Shown here: one piece after another, positions 1 to 13,647 of the stretch
How the letters are laid out: every line of letters starts with the position of its first letter
How positions within the stretch are numbered: position 1 is the stretch's first letter
NCBI RefSeq assembly: GCF_964275005.1
Contig: NW_027307670.1
Span: forward strand, 161,424 to 225,423
DNA from: Diadema setosum
Taxonomy: Eukaryota > Echinodermata > Echinoidea > Diadematoida > Diadematidae
DNA: 64,000 bases
Direction: 5' to 3'
The notes under the pieces: model-generated
What the model saw: only the letters and a program-made list of their open reading frames with translations
The model's database searches: none
What the model was told of the DNA's origin: nothing
Position numbers and translations under genes: made by a program

Positions 1-900
1 GGACTCGGGGATAACTCGGTCTCGCTGTGCTTGACGGCGGGATGAGTTGTATTGGTTGTCCCTCTGGATTGTACAGCGTTGTACCGCATATGGGAGCGGC
101 CTGTATAAACTACATTGTAGCGTTCTGGCTACTCGCAGTAATGGTCCGAGTTGTTACAACGCGCGCATCAAAAACCTCTTTGGCGCGCATGCAAAATTAG
201 TGTGCGCCTCTCAAGCACCTCTAAAAGCAATCAAAGACGCTTGATAAACAACAACAAAAACTTCAAAGACCGCGCGTCTCAGCAACTGAGGTGATGTGCG
301 TATTTAGGCTTGAGGACCGCGCGCTGTCCATTTGTTTTGTACAGGATTAGCACGCACTTTCCTGTCTGCTCATCAAGGCCTCGTTTGGTACCCGTAGTAT
401 TATAGAGTACTGATGAACATGGCGATCACGAACTGTGTGTAAATTGTCTGAAATAGGGTCAAGTTTTCCCTGAGACCGAGTTAGTCTGGAGCCTTGTGGA
501 ATAAAAGTCGGTCTACCGACTTTTATTATTTTTCTCAAAATACTCCAAAACGACTCATCATTCCGGCAAACCGCGTCAGCCAGGTAAGTTTCTTTGTAGA
601 CTCTTTCGATATATTGCAAGCAAATATGAAATGGTGTCAGACGGGTTCTCAGGCCCTTACCAGAACTTAGTTTTCACTTTAACTAATAAGACACGAAAGT
701 GCGCGCTAATCCTGTACAAAACAAATGGACAGCGCGCGGTCTTCAAGCGTATACGCACGTCACCTGAGACGCGCTGCCTTTACGCTTGATAAACAACAGC
801 AGCGGCTTCAGGGACAGCGCGTCTCAGGTGATGTGTGTCTTTGCCTCAGACGCGCTGTCTTTGAAGATGTTGTTGTTTATCAAGCGTCTTTGATTGTGAG
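1..900. repeat. GC-rich foldback element, copy 1 (inverted sister at 36 kb)
   Basis: Positions 228-896 are bounded by a perfect 25-bp inverted repeat (left end starts CAATCAAAGACGCTTGATAA; right end is its reverse complement at 872-896). The inverted similarity continues inward with gaps: about 300-355 pairs with 690-750, sharing CAGCGCGCGG and the word TTTGTTTTGTACAGGATTAG. No protein-like reading frame is evident. Bases 1 to about 680 recur in reverse orientation at 36009-36692, so the homologous unit is larger than the 228-896 foldback and runs off the left edge of the window. Structure and size suggest a non-autonomous DNA transposon; the superfamily is not recognisable. Confidence 0.75.
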
Positions 901-1251
901 ATCATGTTGTTGCCAAATTTTTACCTCCACGAAATAATCCTTATTACTTTAAAATCCCGTTCTTCAAAATAATACCCTTAATCGAAAAAAAAGCTACGAC
1001 TATAATTTTTAAATCTTTTTAAGATAATAAAGATATCACTACCTTTGGAAATGAATGATGTTCCTAGGTGTACTGAGTTTGTACTTAGCTCTCTTTTGTA
1101 TCGTCATGTAGGGTAGCCATTTTGTGTCCATTGTTATCGCGCGCCTTCGTATCTTTATCTCTACTATCTTTGCTCTCAACGAAAGGCAAATATTTGCGCT
1201 ATACGCATGTAGTCTACGCGTGTCTTAAATGTAGACAACGCACTCTGGGCC
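901..1251. other. No gene or repeat recognised
   Basis: About 350 bases of mixed composition between the foldback element and the next TIR element. No open frame, tandem repeat or known motif was seen. Confidence 0.5.
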
Positions 1252-2074
1252 GGTATTCCATAAACTTCTAAGACAAATTGCTTAAGTCTAAGCAATTTGT
1301 CTAAGATTTTTGCTTAGCTAAGAAAATTGCTTAAACGGTATTCCATAAACTTTAGGACATTTTTCTTAAGTCGGGCGATTTGGCTAAGCAAAAAGCTTAA
1401 ATTCTGGTGACGTCATAAGCAAGATATTCAAGTCATCACTGTTCGCGAACAGCTTCCCCGCGGTGAAAGTCTATGTATTTTACGTGTTTAAGCAGATATC
1501 GCAACGACCCTAACCACCCATAGGAAGAGATGTAGAAAACTAAGCGGTAATTAACGCCGTAATTAACAATAGGTTGTTATTAGAGGCTTTATAGAAGCAA
1601 CGTCTTCATATTGCTCTAGGTCTCACAGTGCCTCAGTGTACACTACAAATGTCAGTAAACGGCCTAGATCTACTTATTGTTAGGGTTCTAGTAGTAGGCT
1701 AGACCTAACAGTGACGTGTTGTTTTGGATCTTTTCGGTCAAAATTGCGGACATTTTGAGACTCACCTCACGGTCACACCGCAATTATCACGCCACATTTC
1801 AAGTACGACACCCGAGTGAACATCATAAAATCACGGGAATCAAACTCAAAGCGAGGACTTATGTTTACAACCTAACGTCACTAGAATAGTAATTAGTATT
1901 CCGTACTCACCGATCCGATAGAGCTAGCCGGAGAGGACGCTTCAGTTCGCCTGACTCGATACACAAACTGTGATCGCCGCACGTACGTAAGGTAGGGCAT
2001 GTAGTAGAAGTCTACTAACGTTAGGACGATGGCGTACGTGAAAAGCGTAGTACACACAAGCTAGGCGGTTTATG

Positions 2075-3804
2075 TATAGACCGATTCAATTTCGATGACC
2101 TATTCACCTACCGCCGCTAGCGGCGCTATAACGGTCGCCATAACTGGGGGCCAACGGGGGCTTCCAGTGAGCTAGCTACCCAGCGAGTTGCACTTGCAGC
2201 TCAGCAGCCTAGCGTACCCATCGCGCATAGTTAGCCGGGCGCGGCCGCTGCGCCGCGGCCGGCGACCGCCGGCGCCGCGCTAATATTGTGATTGTTTACT
2301 CATTGTGAAAAAGTCATTCAGCGGCTTTTAATACCTTTCTTTTGGACAAATTGAGTGATTCAGACATATTGATCTACTTTGAAAGCTTCAAAGGAAGGAT
2401 CGGGAAAACACATGCAGTTGACAATTAAGTGAAATACAACGGTATAAAAATGCACAGATTTCGAAACAAACTATGTCTACTAGATTCTCTATTTAATTAG
2501 GTTATCACTGCATATTCGTAAAATATGTTGTTCATCTTCGAAGACAAGTTTAGGTCAAAGAATTTGATAATTCACTATTTTTTAATATTTTTTTTTAATC
2601 CTTGGTGTCCTACTTGCCAAAGTTAGAATACACTTCCTGGATATACTTTATTATTATGACAAACATTTTACAGCCTACACTACGGCTAAATAAATGTTTC
2701 AAGATGCGTTAAATTCTTATATTGTTTTCACTTCTTCAATGTTCAGCACTGAATTGACCATAGGCCTATTCAGTATTCAATTTTGACCTGGAACTCTGAA
2801 TTTGACTTTTGATAAAGTGATACTTATGAATTTTAAACCATGGATGGTGGCAAACCACTTTTGTAGATTATAATATTAATTAAGCGTTAGCGTGATGTTC
2901 TGCAAGGTTACTTCGACCTAAAACAGTAGAAGTTTTGGTTGTAGACATCAGGCGACGTAGTCGTAACTTAAGTTTAGGCATTTACGGCCTAGAAACGCCT
3001 AGATTTATATTCCGTCTGGTTTACTTAGTTAGGCTTGCCTGAAGTTATCGACAACCGAAAATGATATAGGAGGTGGGGTTCTAGAAGTCAATAGGTCTAG
3101 ATCTAGTCTGGACTCTTGCCTAGATTTCCAGACAAGATCTAACGTTAGACAGATTCTACCCTGCTGGCCCGACACTCCCGAGTAAAGGCAAAAAAGCCTG
3201 CCCTAAAATGGTTAAGTTAACTGATAGCTTGCAATTTATTGCGCCATATCTAGCTCAAGATTCTAATTCATTATTTGTATTTAATTATATCAGTTAACTT
3301 GTCAACAGCCTAGGCTTATTAGCAAGACGTCTGCCTGTGCCTAGCAATAATTCTACCCAGCGGTTTTTATTCTCTTACACAAATGTAAATATACGGGGCT
3401 TACACGCGAGTACCCAAGTCATCGCCAAAGAAATAGAGTCCACATATTGACAAACATTCACGGATCGTACTGATATTTACCTTGAAATTCAAGTTTTGGC
3501 TATAGCCGTATGTCCTCTACCCATTCGCTCATAGTCGGTAAAAGTTGTTTAATTTATTTATTTTTAATTAGTTAGCGAAAAAAAAAAATGTAGACTCTAG
3601 TTGTCACAAAGTCAGTTGCGTCGATCGCTGTCAGCACCAGAGATAGCTAGCTGGCCGGCTGGCGCCGGGTGGTAAAAGAATTGGCTGCCGCTGGCACCCT
3701 TGCCACGCACGCAGGGAGCTTGCCGACCCGGCCTGTTGGCCCCCAGTTATGGCGTCGCCTTAAGAGGGCGCACTTCCATGAACAGTCGCTTGAATCGGTC
3801 TATA
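2075..3804. mobile_element. TIR element of ~1.7 kb, copy 1 (uninterrupted)
   Basis: TATAGACCGATTCAA at 2075-2089 matches the reverse complement of 3790-3804. A second inverted block, CCATAACTGGGGGCCAAC, occurs near 2140 and inverted near 3740. A strongly GC-rich segment (2235-2280) is followed by AT-rich, non-coding DNA. A second copy begins at 54314 and continues at 61240 and after 63266, interrupted by two insertions that this copy lacks. No open frame of note. Probably non-autonomous; superfamily not identified. Confidence 0.7.
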
Positions 3805-4844
3805 CTAACACTGACTGACTTATCCGGGCTATGCGCGTTCCTCCCCAACTGCGCGCTCCTCCGCCGCTAATGCGCGCTGAGAACGAGGTCGAGGCCACGC
3901 AAGCGTCTTTGGCACGCATATTATGTACGCGCAACACATACCCTTCCCCCCCCCCCTCCTGTGGTCCGGCGAGACGCACACGCGAGACTCTTCGTCAGAC
4001 CCTGAACTCATTTCATTATACATGATTACATGTACTGATGAACTTGTTTGTTTACCAAATAGGTGAAAAATCATATAAGCTCAAGCCGCCCTCTTTCCTA
4101 CATTGTTAATGCTACGCCCATGAAATTTTCTTACTGGAACCCAAGTTAAGACAGCTCATAGCTGGCTTAAACTTAGGGTAAATTTCTTAGACAAATGTCG
4201 TTATAGAATACCGACGGCACATTTTTTAAGCAAATATGCTTAACGAGCAAGCCGAAATCTGTCTTAGCTAAGGCAGAATTCTTAGCAAAATTCTTAGCCA
4301 AATGCTCAGACAAATTCTTAGCAAATTTTTATGGAATACGAACTTTGACTAAGAATTTTGTCTTAGCCAGAAAATAAGCAAAATTGCTTAGATTTTCTGA
4401 CTTAAGCATGCTTACTCTGTAAATGCTACGGAGCTAATTCTAGCTCTTTTTCCCGCTCCTTAGGGAGCGTGATTAGGGACCAGTCCATTTGGAGTGAAAT
4501 TTGGAGCGAAAAATTTTCACTCTACCAGAGAGTGAAAATATTTCGTCTTTTAAGAGCGAAACCTACATCTTATAAGAGTGACTTCTAGCTCCTCATTCGA
4601 GTGAAATGATTTTGATTTACATGTGGAAATCCTCACTCTTTTCAGAGTGAATTTTAGCTCTTCAAGTGACGGGTGCTAGTCTTGGTTCCAGGGGTAGGGA
4701 AATTACAGATGTATTTTGATTTACAGGGGAAATCCTCACTCTTTTCAGAGTGAATTTTCGCTCTTTGAAAGAGGGGTGCTAGTCTTGGTTCCAGGGGATT
4801 TTTGTTTTTATTTGTCGCACTGGTATTTACACACGTCCAAGCGT

Positions 4845-4847
<3 letters not shown>

Positions 4848-4876
<29 letters not shown>

Positions 4877-4879
4877 GCA

Positions 4880-4918
<39 letters not shown>

Positions 4919-4935
4919 GCATTCACACACACATA
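4848..4935. repeat. (CA)n microsatellite
   Basis: A run of AC/CA dinucleotides with a few interruptions. Open frames on both strands here are repeat artefacts (His-Thr or Cys-Val runs), not genes. Confidence 0.95.
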
Positions 4936-7590
4936 TGCATATACATGTTCCAACGTACAGGTACATGCAAATATACATACACTCTGTCACTAACACATGT
5001 ACGTGAAAAATACACTGCATGTACTGCTGATGCTTGTTGTAGGACAACTTGTTTGTATGTCAGGTATATTGTTCACAACAAATACTAATTATGTATTATG
5101 CAGAGTGGCTTCAAGCATTTAAAGTTCCTATAAGTTCCTGGAAATAAGACATCCATAAACAATGTGAATATATTTCCAAAGTGGCCTTTTGACCAAATAT
5201 GTAACTGCATGTATTCCATCAAATTTCGTCAAATATTAGACAATTGAACATATGAAATATTGTACAATGTTTAACAAATTATTGATAACATTCTGTTTTT
5301 AAGGGCAATTCCAAACTAAGAGAATAACAAATCAGATCTGATGACATGAAAACCTGAAATGCAAATAGGATGCGGTATATCTATGAACACACTTAAAAGC
5401 AGATAATTTGTCTGTACATGTGCAGCTGCAGTATTGGAAACCCGGAACTTGGAATACAAGTGCATGTACAAATGAATGAGTCGCTGAGTTATAGAGACAA
5501 CTGTCGAAGAGACATGGGTAAATTTCTTCCTGACAATGATACAATACTTAGCAAAAACTCTAATTATCATGGGAGTGGGGATGTACAGACAATAAAATTT
5601 GGCTGGTGTTTCAAAAGCCTTATGCAACCCCTGATTTAAAAGAGCTGAAATATGTGTATGTTTTGGATCATTCTATCTGTCTGATAGACAAGACCGATTT
5701 GCATAAAATGCACATTTACGAACAAGACAATTAATTTTACAGCAACAGTAACGTGTCAAATTGCCACCATTCCTCCATTGAAGCATAGGGCTATATCATC
5801 TTTGACCAAAGCAATTAGAATAATTCATGTACACAATGTACAGGTTTTTGAACTTTTAAACAGCTTTATTTTATTCTATTTATCTATTTTATTTTTCTCT
5901 GGTTAGCTTAGTGGGAAATACAGAATTCAGGAGAATTTCATAAGTTCTCGTCTAGAAAGTTACCAGTAACTCTCTAACTTTATTGAACCATTATTTTGTA
6001 TGATTATCCGACGGAAAAAAGTACAAGAATATTCTATTTTCCCCCTTGTAAACAAAAAATCACTTGCCAAAGTCAATCATATCATCCTACGTGACGAACT
6101 TTGCCAATTTGCTAGAATTTTCAAAGGAAATCTGAATGTCTGAGTAGGGTATATGAAGGAAACGTTCGATTTTAAATTGCTATAAGCAACATATAGATCC
6201 ATGTGAATATTATTCAAGGAATGCAATATCCTAAAATTCATGTGTACAAAAATACAACAGCATACTGTACAAGCGTATCAAAATTGTGCATTTTGTAAAG
6301 CATTGAGATCATCTATCCAAACATGCAGTGATCAAGATTGAAAACCACTTTCAGAATACATATTCAGATACATTCAAATACATGTTTGTCGTCACACATT
6401 TTGTGAGTTGTCAACTGAACTGGAAAAGAGAAAATCCAAGTAACAAAGTCACAAGACATACATGATTATGATTACGTGCCTTTGTTGACCTCCATTTGAA
6501 TATCTGGCCGATCTGGCAGAGGCAGGTTCTCAACGGTGGCTTGATATCAGTGGGGATTCATAGATGAAGGATATAAAAAATGTCAAGAGTCTGTGATCGA
6601 CAAGTCTATTGTTGGGAATTCCATATTGAAAGTGAAGAAGACTTTGTGAACAGGTGATCCAAAGCCTGAAAGATGTCTTCCTCTCCAAGAAGGGTTGTAT
6701 CATAAAAAAAAAAAGATTAAATACCGTTGTTGTTCCAGCCCACCAGCAAAAAACAGCAAGAAGGGCTGGCTAAACTCTTGGTCCTCTTCTTGTTCCGCTG
6801 CATCTTTATCTGTACCAGAGAAAATAATAGAGTACAACAATATAAATGAAAACATGTGAATATGCAACTCCAGTGTTCAGAATTTTTTTTTCTCTTTCTC
6901 GTCTAAGTGTATGACAATGGATCACCACAAGAAAGCGTACATTGTTGGATGATATTTACTTGTCTAATATAAATTTGGAACACAACCTGGGAAATTTAAT
7001 GGACATATTCCCATGTCTTGTAAACAAACTTTTGATATCATAATCGTCTCTACCACCACGAACAAATGTGTATAGATAAAGATACATTTACATTCTTACG
7101 TATCATGCCATGATTTCAAGGCATAGAAGGTGTGACTAGAACAGTGTTAAAATATGGAATGTGCTAACGATGTACAGTCATCAATGTGCCTGTGAGACAG
7201 TAAACTTCAAAACATCTGTGAAAAAAAATATATATTGTTAAAGAACCATACGTTTCTTATTACTTAACAGGTTAAATTACACAGATATTAATGTCACAGG
7301 GAAGACAGTAAATGAACTCACAGATCTTTCTTCAAAGAGATGCAGGAGAGCACTGTCAGTTGTTGGCTCCTTACTCTTTCCTTCCTGTCTTGATGCAGGA
7401 TGTTGGCAGAAGTTTTGTCAACAGCACCGAGGCTCCTTGGTCTCCTAAAATTCACATAAAATTCAATATGCTTTCAAAGCCTGCCAAACATTCTACTGTA
7501 ATGGGCAACAGTCAATCTCGGAAGCACAATAATTTGAGAGAGGGAGATAGAAAGAAAGGCATTCATAAGATCATTAACATGGCAAATGGA
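4936..7590. other. Non-coding interior of a TIR element
   Basis: AT-rich DNA with only short random frames. A minus-strand stretch at about 6725-6812 stays open behind a pyrimidine-rich AG but could not be linked to another exon. No RNA gene or known repeat was recognised. Confidence 0.5.
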
Positions 7591-7744
7591 CAGTGGCGGA
7601 TCCAGAGGGGGGCGCACGCCCCCCCCCTTTATTTATCGTTAAAAACAAAAGAAATAAAAAGAAAAATATGAAATGAAACCCGGAAGTGGCACCAGAAATA
7701 TTAGTTAGCCCCCCCCCCTTACAGAATTCCTGGATCCGCCCCTG
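7591..7744. mobile_element. MITE with CAGTGGCGGATCCAG ends
   Basis: The left end CAGTGGCGGATCCAG and right end CTGGATCCGCCCCTG are inverted copies with one mismatch. AATGGA directly flanks both sides (7585-7590 and 7745-7750), a likely 6-bp target duplication. C runs border both arms internally. CAG...CTG termini of this type are typical of hAT-like MITEs in invertebrates, though those normally give 8-bp duplications, so the superfamily is uncertain. No coding capacity. Confidence 0.8.
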
Positions 7745-9809
7745 AATGGAGGAAATTACTATTCTGCACATGAACAGAATTAGTACAGTGTCCCTTGCAA
7801 TTAAATCATGTGGGGTATTCTCTGTTTTCGCGCACATTTTTTGTTTTGTGCATTTTTCCATGTACATGAACCCAGATACATATTATGAGTTTTATCCAAC
7901 AAAATAAATAGAAGTTGAACAACTCCGGTCACATTCTGCAAGAGGAGAACAAGTAGATACTTGTACTATATATGGGTAAGGGTGGGAAACTGATTTTCAG
8001 AATCTTCTTTCTCTTATTAAGTGAAAGTGGTTCAACAAGTTGTTTTTGTTGTGATGTTAGTGACTAAATCATGTCATTTTAATTTGCTGTGAGGCTACAC
8101 TCGCCTAGATCCATGGCATAATCAGTGAGATGAGGCCCTCAGACTGGGCTACCTGCTGGGAAGGATTCTTCAGCAATGTTAGATCCCCAGCTTGAAAGGA
8201 ATTTTGAGCCATTTCCGGGATTGATCAATTGAAACTCCATACTGATCTCTGTAGCAGCACATCAGTAGACCTGTATGAAATCAAAGCTGAGATGAAACAT
8301 GAGAACATATTAAATCAATCTTTATTGTACATCACTATCCTAAATGAAGTGGGTTGTCAAATGGTTGCAATCAGCAGTATGGATTCAGTCAGTGAGACAA
8401 TTTTTTGGAAAAGTGGGTGTTTTGTCTAGAGTTTGCATTATTCCTCCTTCATTTTCAATTCCAACTATACTGTATTTTCATCAAACAAAAAGTAACACAT
8501 CATACAGAGTATTTTGTCAATTCACACTGTTGAACAAATTGAAAATACAAGTCATAAAACATAATACGAAATGAATACACAATTCAATTCATACTGTTGA
8601 AAAATTTGAAAATACAAGTCATAAATATAATACAAAATAAATACATAGATAATTATATAACGAGAAAGCATAATGCAATAGTAGCTAGTAATAGATAGGA
8701 CGATAGAGTACTGAGTACAGTGATTTTCTAAAAAGGGCCTCCTGTAAAACGAAGATTACTGTACTTAAAAGCACAAAAAAGATCCTATAATATGTATCAA
8801 TCTTTTATCATATACAATCAGAAAATGTACCGTATAATTAAGCATCTGATAATTCACATATAATTGACAACTTACCCTCTAACGTTGGTCTAGAATAGAT
8901 CTATAGATTATCTAGATCTGTAACAGAGCAGTCAGAACCAAATTTGCCAAGAAATGGTCAACACCAAATCACAAGAAGCAAAAACAAAACAATATCAAAA
9001 AATATATATATTTTGAGCACACGAGCACATTGACACACACACACACACAACATGGCCGGGCACACACACACATACACACAGCAGCTTCACACACAAGCAG
9101 AAGCCTACATACAGTACCCGGGTTCCATGCATGTAAGGTATGTAAAATATGCACGCGGGAGCCCGTCCTGGGGCCTATGCTTTTAGGGTCCGGTAAGGTA
9201 GTCCCCTTGCACACTACTGAGACAAGACACTCAACTGTAGGCCTAACCCTGTATTCTTGAAAGCTTCGACTATCCCAAATGGGGCCTAGTTTATCCCTCT
9301 AAAAAAGCCCACAGTCTGTTTGAATTACAATGTTCCGGTACTGGCGGTAGAGTACATGCTACATGGGTCTACCATTGTATCAATCGTGTCCAGTACAGCT
9401 AGCAGGATCATGAACCAGGCCCGCGTAGCCGGCTGTAGGGATAATACTACGCAGACTTCATTGCGATTTAGAGTTAGAATAGAACTAGAAATATTGGTCG
9501 AGTGTAGTCCAGCTGCTCATCAGAGCTGACACAGAAATTTCTTACAGAATTATGAATACCTTTTATGGCTTAGGTTTTGTTCGTTGCTCCCATATCTTGA
9601 TTGAGCCGAGTCGTCCTCTCCTATGCCGGCCAGGCTAGACAGACGAGAATGATGGCGATATGTGTACGTTATCAGTGACGGACGGCACTGCACTGTTTAC
9701 GTACATACTACATGTAGTAACAATACGTGTACGTAGGGTAGGTCACAAGAAGTTACTGGCGACATCGACACCAAAATCAAAGTGAGAAACCCGTCAACCT
9801 GTGTGATAT
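7745..9809. other. Non-coding stretch with short CA microsatellite
   Basis: AT-rich DNA with a near-duplicate pair around 8515-8640 (ATTGAAAATACAAGTCATAAA at about 8539 and a close copy at about 8608) and an interrupted CA microsatellite at 9032-9082. No gene was recognised. Confidence 0.5.
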
Positions 9810-10566
9810 GCGCATGCTCCATTATTCACTCTCCAGACCGAGTGAAATGAGAATTCTCATCAGACAAGCGTCACAACAAACAGCTCCTTTTCAAAGAGCG
9901 AAAAGAATTTCATGGTACCAGTCAGCTCGTGGAAGACCCCAGGGACCCGGCATTAGCTCTAAAAAGTGTGAAATTTCACTCGTACACGTTTCGCTCGAAA
10001 TCGGAAGAAAAGTTTCCCTCGGTGGTGGGAGCGAAAAGGTATACCTACCGTCTAAAAAGACTGAATTTACAGTCTTTTTCGAGCTAATCACATTTAGGTC
10101 GAGAAAAAGAGTGAAAATTTAGCTCGCTTACATTTACAGAGTATCTAGTTTATGGAATACCAGCCCTGCTCTCGCTGGATTGCGTAATATGTTTAACGTT
10201 GGTGCGCCGGCAAAACTTGATTGCGTAAATAAAAATAATGCGTGATCAATGCGCTTTGACATTGAATGATTCCAGTTTACAGTGTAGTTTGTTTTGGCTA
10301 TGAGAAAACGAAAATTTTCGTTGAAATAAGAATGTCTCAAAGAAATGTGATTTTAGGGAAATTGATGATCAACTTAAAAGAGGAAAAAATACCATTAAGG
10401 TTATTTTGCAATTGGACTTTTTCTTTGCTTGACATAATCTAATAACTCAATGATTATAATATGCAGAGGTAGACACTTTACACTAAGATGATTGTAATTT
10501 AGATTAATATCGCACGGATAAGTTGTACTACCGTAATATATACACTATCAAGTTTGAATCGCTTAC

Positions 10567-10769
10567 CTGAAGAAGCTGTTACACTCGTCGTCATTGAAGT
10601 TGTCCAAATCAAACTTGTAGCCATCATGTTCGTACTGAAAGTAGGGATTGCTTGGCGCATTAATATCAAACAGCAGAATAAACTCTTCTTCGTCCAAAAT
10701 GTCAGAAATATATGCGTTGACAAGAGAGTCTCTTATTCTGTGCAAATTCGCCATGATGAATGATGACAT
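10567..10769 (-). CDS. PIF/Harbinger (HARBI1-like) nuclease, 5' exon only
   Basis: This exon encodes about 68 residues. The stretch EEEFILLFDINAP then FDLDNFNDDECNSFFR matches the conserved N-terminal pattern of HARBI1/PIF-Harbinger DDE nucleases (EEFLLLFDxN ... FDLDxMxDxECxxxFRF), which precedes the helix-turn-helix. The exon ends in a clean donor, CAG|GTAAGC, read on the minus strand. Two in-frame ATGs (starting at 10769 and 10754) could initiate. No later exon with the catalytic core was found down to position 1. A ~9-kb nest of TIR elements lies where the next intron should be, so the gene is either interrupted, decayed, or continues beyond the window. The Myb-like gene is its divergent neighbour, the usual partner that brings such nucleases to DNA. 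Confidence 0.7.
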
Positions 10770-13599
10770 AGCATCGACTGAGGGCGCTTACACGATTGTA
10801 AGAAAAAAAATAACAACAGCAAAGAAAAAATAAAAATAAAATAATTGCCTACATCAACATAGTGAAAATACAATTTACAATTGCATAGACAGAATGGAGC
10901 AAACGTGAGAAAAGGTGCATTTATCTGATGTAAGATGTTGAAATACATTATGTGAAATGTATAAAATAGTCTTTTATGATATTGCTCGAGTGCATGTAAA
11001 CTGATATTAGACAATGCCAATTAAAAATTTTGCGTGGTAGTTGTTGGGGGGGGGGTTCCTAAAATTATTTTTCGTTGCATGTTTTCTGCTTAGACAATCT
11101 ATGTGATGCAAAACAGAAGTCATGAAGGCAGATATAATTTCAGATCTAACGAAATATCATGACTTTTATTGTTCCATATTTCATCGTATATACTACATCC
11201 ACAGGCATATAGAATATAATTTAGTTCTTCAAATTGGCAAACCATCTGAGTATTTTTTTTCTTTTGTCATCTTTTCTCAATGAGAAAATATCTGATTTCG
11301 CCATTAACTGGGACGGATAAATTCTATTTTGTGTATAACAGACATTTGTTGAAATGCAACTGAAATTCGTGAACAATATTAAAACATTTAATGTACCAGT
11401 ACATGTCTATCTATTCACAAGAAGATGATAAATATACAGGTATGGTATATATACAGGTATGGTATTACCGGACAGCATGGTAATTCCGGACACGCACATT
11501 TTTGCGTACTGACATTCAATACGCGCGAGATTTCGTAGATTAGCCTTACAGAACATGTGGACCGAAATCGCCAAAAACAAAACAAAACAAAACAAAAAAA
11601 ACGCGACATAAAAAACGCGAAGAAATTCACGTTTTACCTCAAATTTAAAGTTGAGTGACCCGCACTTCGTCATAGTTGATATCTATGCATGTTTATATCA
11701 CATTTCGTCACTGAAATTCTATGAAATCCCAATCACATACAGCAAAAATGCTGAAGATTTCAATATAATCACAAGTTCAAAGATTGATAACGAAAATTTG
11801 TAGCTATCGTTCTCAAACGTGAACGATGCGAAAAATTGTGCGCTATGCTAAAGAAGGGGCCATATACAATGTAGATATATAGATAAAGCATGTGAAATTA
11901 TATTGTCGATTTTTCATGTTTTTTTTTTTATCGCATGAAATGTTTAAAATGTTCAAGATAGACATTTTACCATAAAATACAAAATTTGAGCCTCATTTGC
12001 CTATTTTTTTTTTTTTTTTTTTTTTTTTTTTGTCGTTCGCTCGATGAGAATGTGTACGGTGATTTGTGGGATGAAATGTGATTCTGGTGCAAGGACAAGG
12101 TGCGAAAGACGTCAATTATTTCATTGCGAAAATTGTGTAAGGAATTATAATGCGATTTTCCATCGCGCAAAAAGACAACTTTTTGTAGAGGGGTATATTT
12201 GAAGTCTATTTTCCTAAAATCGGAGTGAATAATCTTCATAATTTTGCAGAATTAGTAACTTCAAGGACTTTGTGAATAACTCGATCGTGCTATTTGTGGC
12301 TGAAATTTCGTCTTCTGAATACGGAATTCATAGCCACGAAAAAAAAAAGTTCTGTGATACGATCAACACTCCTACTCTTCTTGTGAATAGACAGACATAT
12401 GCTAGCATATTACATATAATTTCGTTTTTGTATTTCAGCTGCATGCCAATAAATGTTCGATATCAATTTCTGTTATCTACTGTACAGCCTTCACAAGATG
12501 AGAGTGCAGCTGCAGAAGGAAATGAGGGAAAGGCATCAAAAATTCGGTAAGCTATTGTTGTTTGTCTTTATAAGTAGCCTAATACAGAGGCAGTGTCACC
12601 TTGCCATTTTTTCCTTCTGTGCTTTTGTCTTTTTATTTCTGTAATAATGTACCTACTTTCGTTTCCTGAATTGATCGAGGGTGTCCGCTCTTTCAGGTCG
12701 ACTCCCTGGCGATTGCCGCTCGGGCATCAAGCGTGTTGTTTGCGTCGAGAAAAAAATGACCACGTCGCTGCTGACATTTTACCCTAACTAATTGGATTAT
12801 TACTAGTATGCCTCCACCCACACTTAGTGGTTATGAGGTATATACGAATCACTCTTATTTTCGACATTATATAACAATTCGTTTCCATGGTAATAGTAAG
12901 TATATTTATACCCCATCCACACATAGTGTGTATGGGAATATATAGCCTACAATAGGAATCGCTGGTCGGTCGGACGGGCGCAAAGTGGGCCAGAATGAGC
13001 ACAAAGTGCGCCAAAATTATATTACGTCGTTTCTTTTCCCCCAAATCTGGTGTGTAGGGGTAATTTGAGGCGCGGAATTGATTGAACATAATTTTAATCT
13101 CATATGACGTCATTGTGATGCTGATTTTTCATTGGCTACCAAAAATCTGTCTGTAAACGACGAATAAAGCAATGCAATTCTTAGGCTGTTAATTTTTTTT
13201 CTTTGAAGATTAATGTGAAAAGGGTTGGATTTATATTTTCACATTTAATGACACTGCCCTTATATGTATACTACACTGAATACAAGATGTTAACATCTAA
13301 AAAAAAAAAGTGAATAGACATTTGAGTTTTGTTAAAAGAATCAAATTCATGCTGAAAGTTCTATTTTCTACACATGTAGAGGAAAATAATACTGTTGTCT
13401 CTTATTTCATTGTCTTTATTTTTCATCAATGAAAGATATAAGTTCATGATGTATGCTGTGCTTTTAGTTGAATGTCTTCACTCTATTCTAGCAGGACATA
13501 TATAATGCGTGATATAAAATCAATCTTCGATAAAGTTCTATCGCGCTACTTTGTAAACTTAGACCTATATGCAATATATCAATTGATACAAGCGCAACA

Positions 13600-13647
<48 letters not shown>

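Larger units (their letters stand above)
4413..10143. mobile_element. TIR element of ~5.7 kb with GAGTGAAA/GAGCGAAA-rich ends
   Basis: The ends are TACTCTGTAAATG (4413-4425) and its reverse complement (10131-10143). About 370 bases inside each end are loosely inverted and packed with GAGTGAAA, GAGCGAAA and CACTCTTTT words. A pair of direct repeats (TGCTAGTCTTGGTTCCAGGG at 4674-4693 and 4770-4789) lies in the left arm. The interior (4800-9800) has CA microsatellites and a 154-bp MITE (7591-7744) but no convincing gene. Short minus-strand stretches look exon-like but could not be joined in phase. Confidence 0.55.
1252..10161. mobile_element. Nest of TIR elements; outer ends GGTATTCCATAAACT
   Basis: The word GGTATTCCATAAACT at 1252-1266 is matched by its exact reverse complement at 10147-10161, and a second copy starts near 1338. 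Subterminal sequence at 1252-1420 and 4140-4400 is rich in short complementary words (CTTAGxxAAAxTTGCTTA), giving extensive foldback potential. Nested inside are 2075-3804 and 4413-10143. The span is probably one or two non-autonomous elements enlarged by later insertions. No target duplication could be fixed, so the outer boundary is an inference from the matched ends. No transposase frame is visible. Confidence 0.5.

Noticed and set aside
4654..5088. Several 60-100-residue open frames on both strands
   Set aside because: They are translations of a CA microsatellite (His-Thr and Cys-Val runs).
6725..7447. Two minus-strand exon-like stretches (about 6725-6812 and 7322-7447)
   Set aside because: Each has plausible splice signals, but joining them gives a stop codon and neither resembles a known family.
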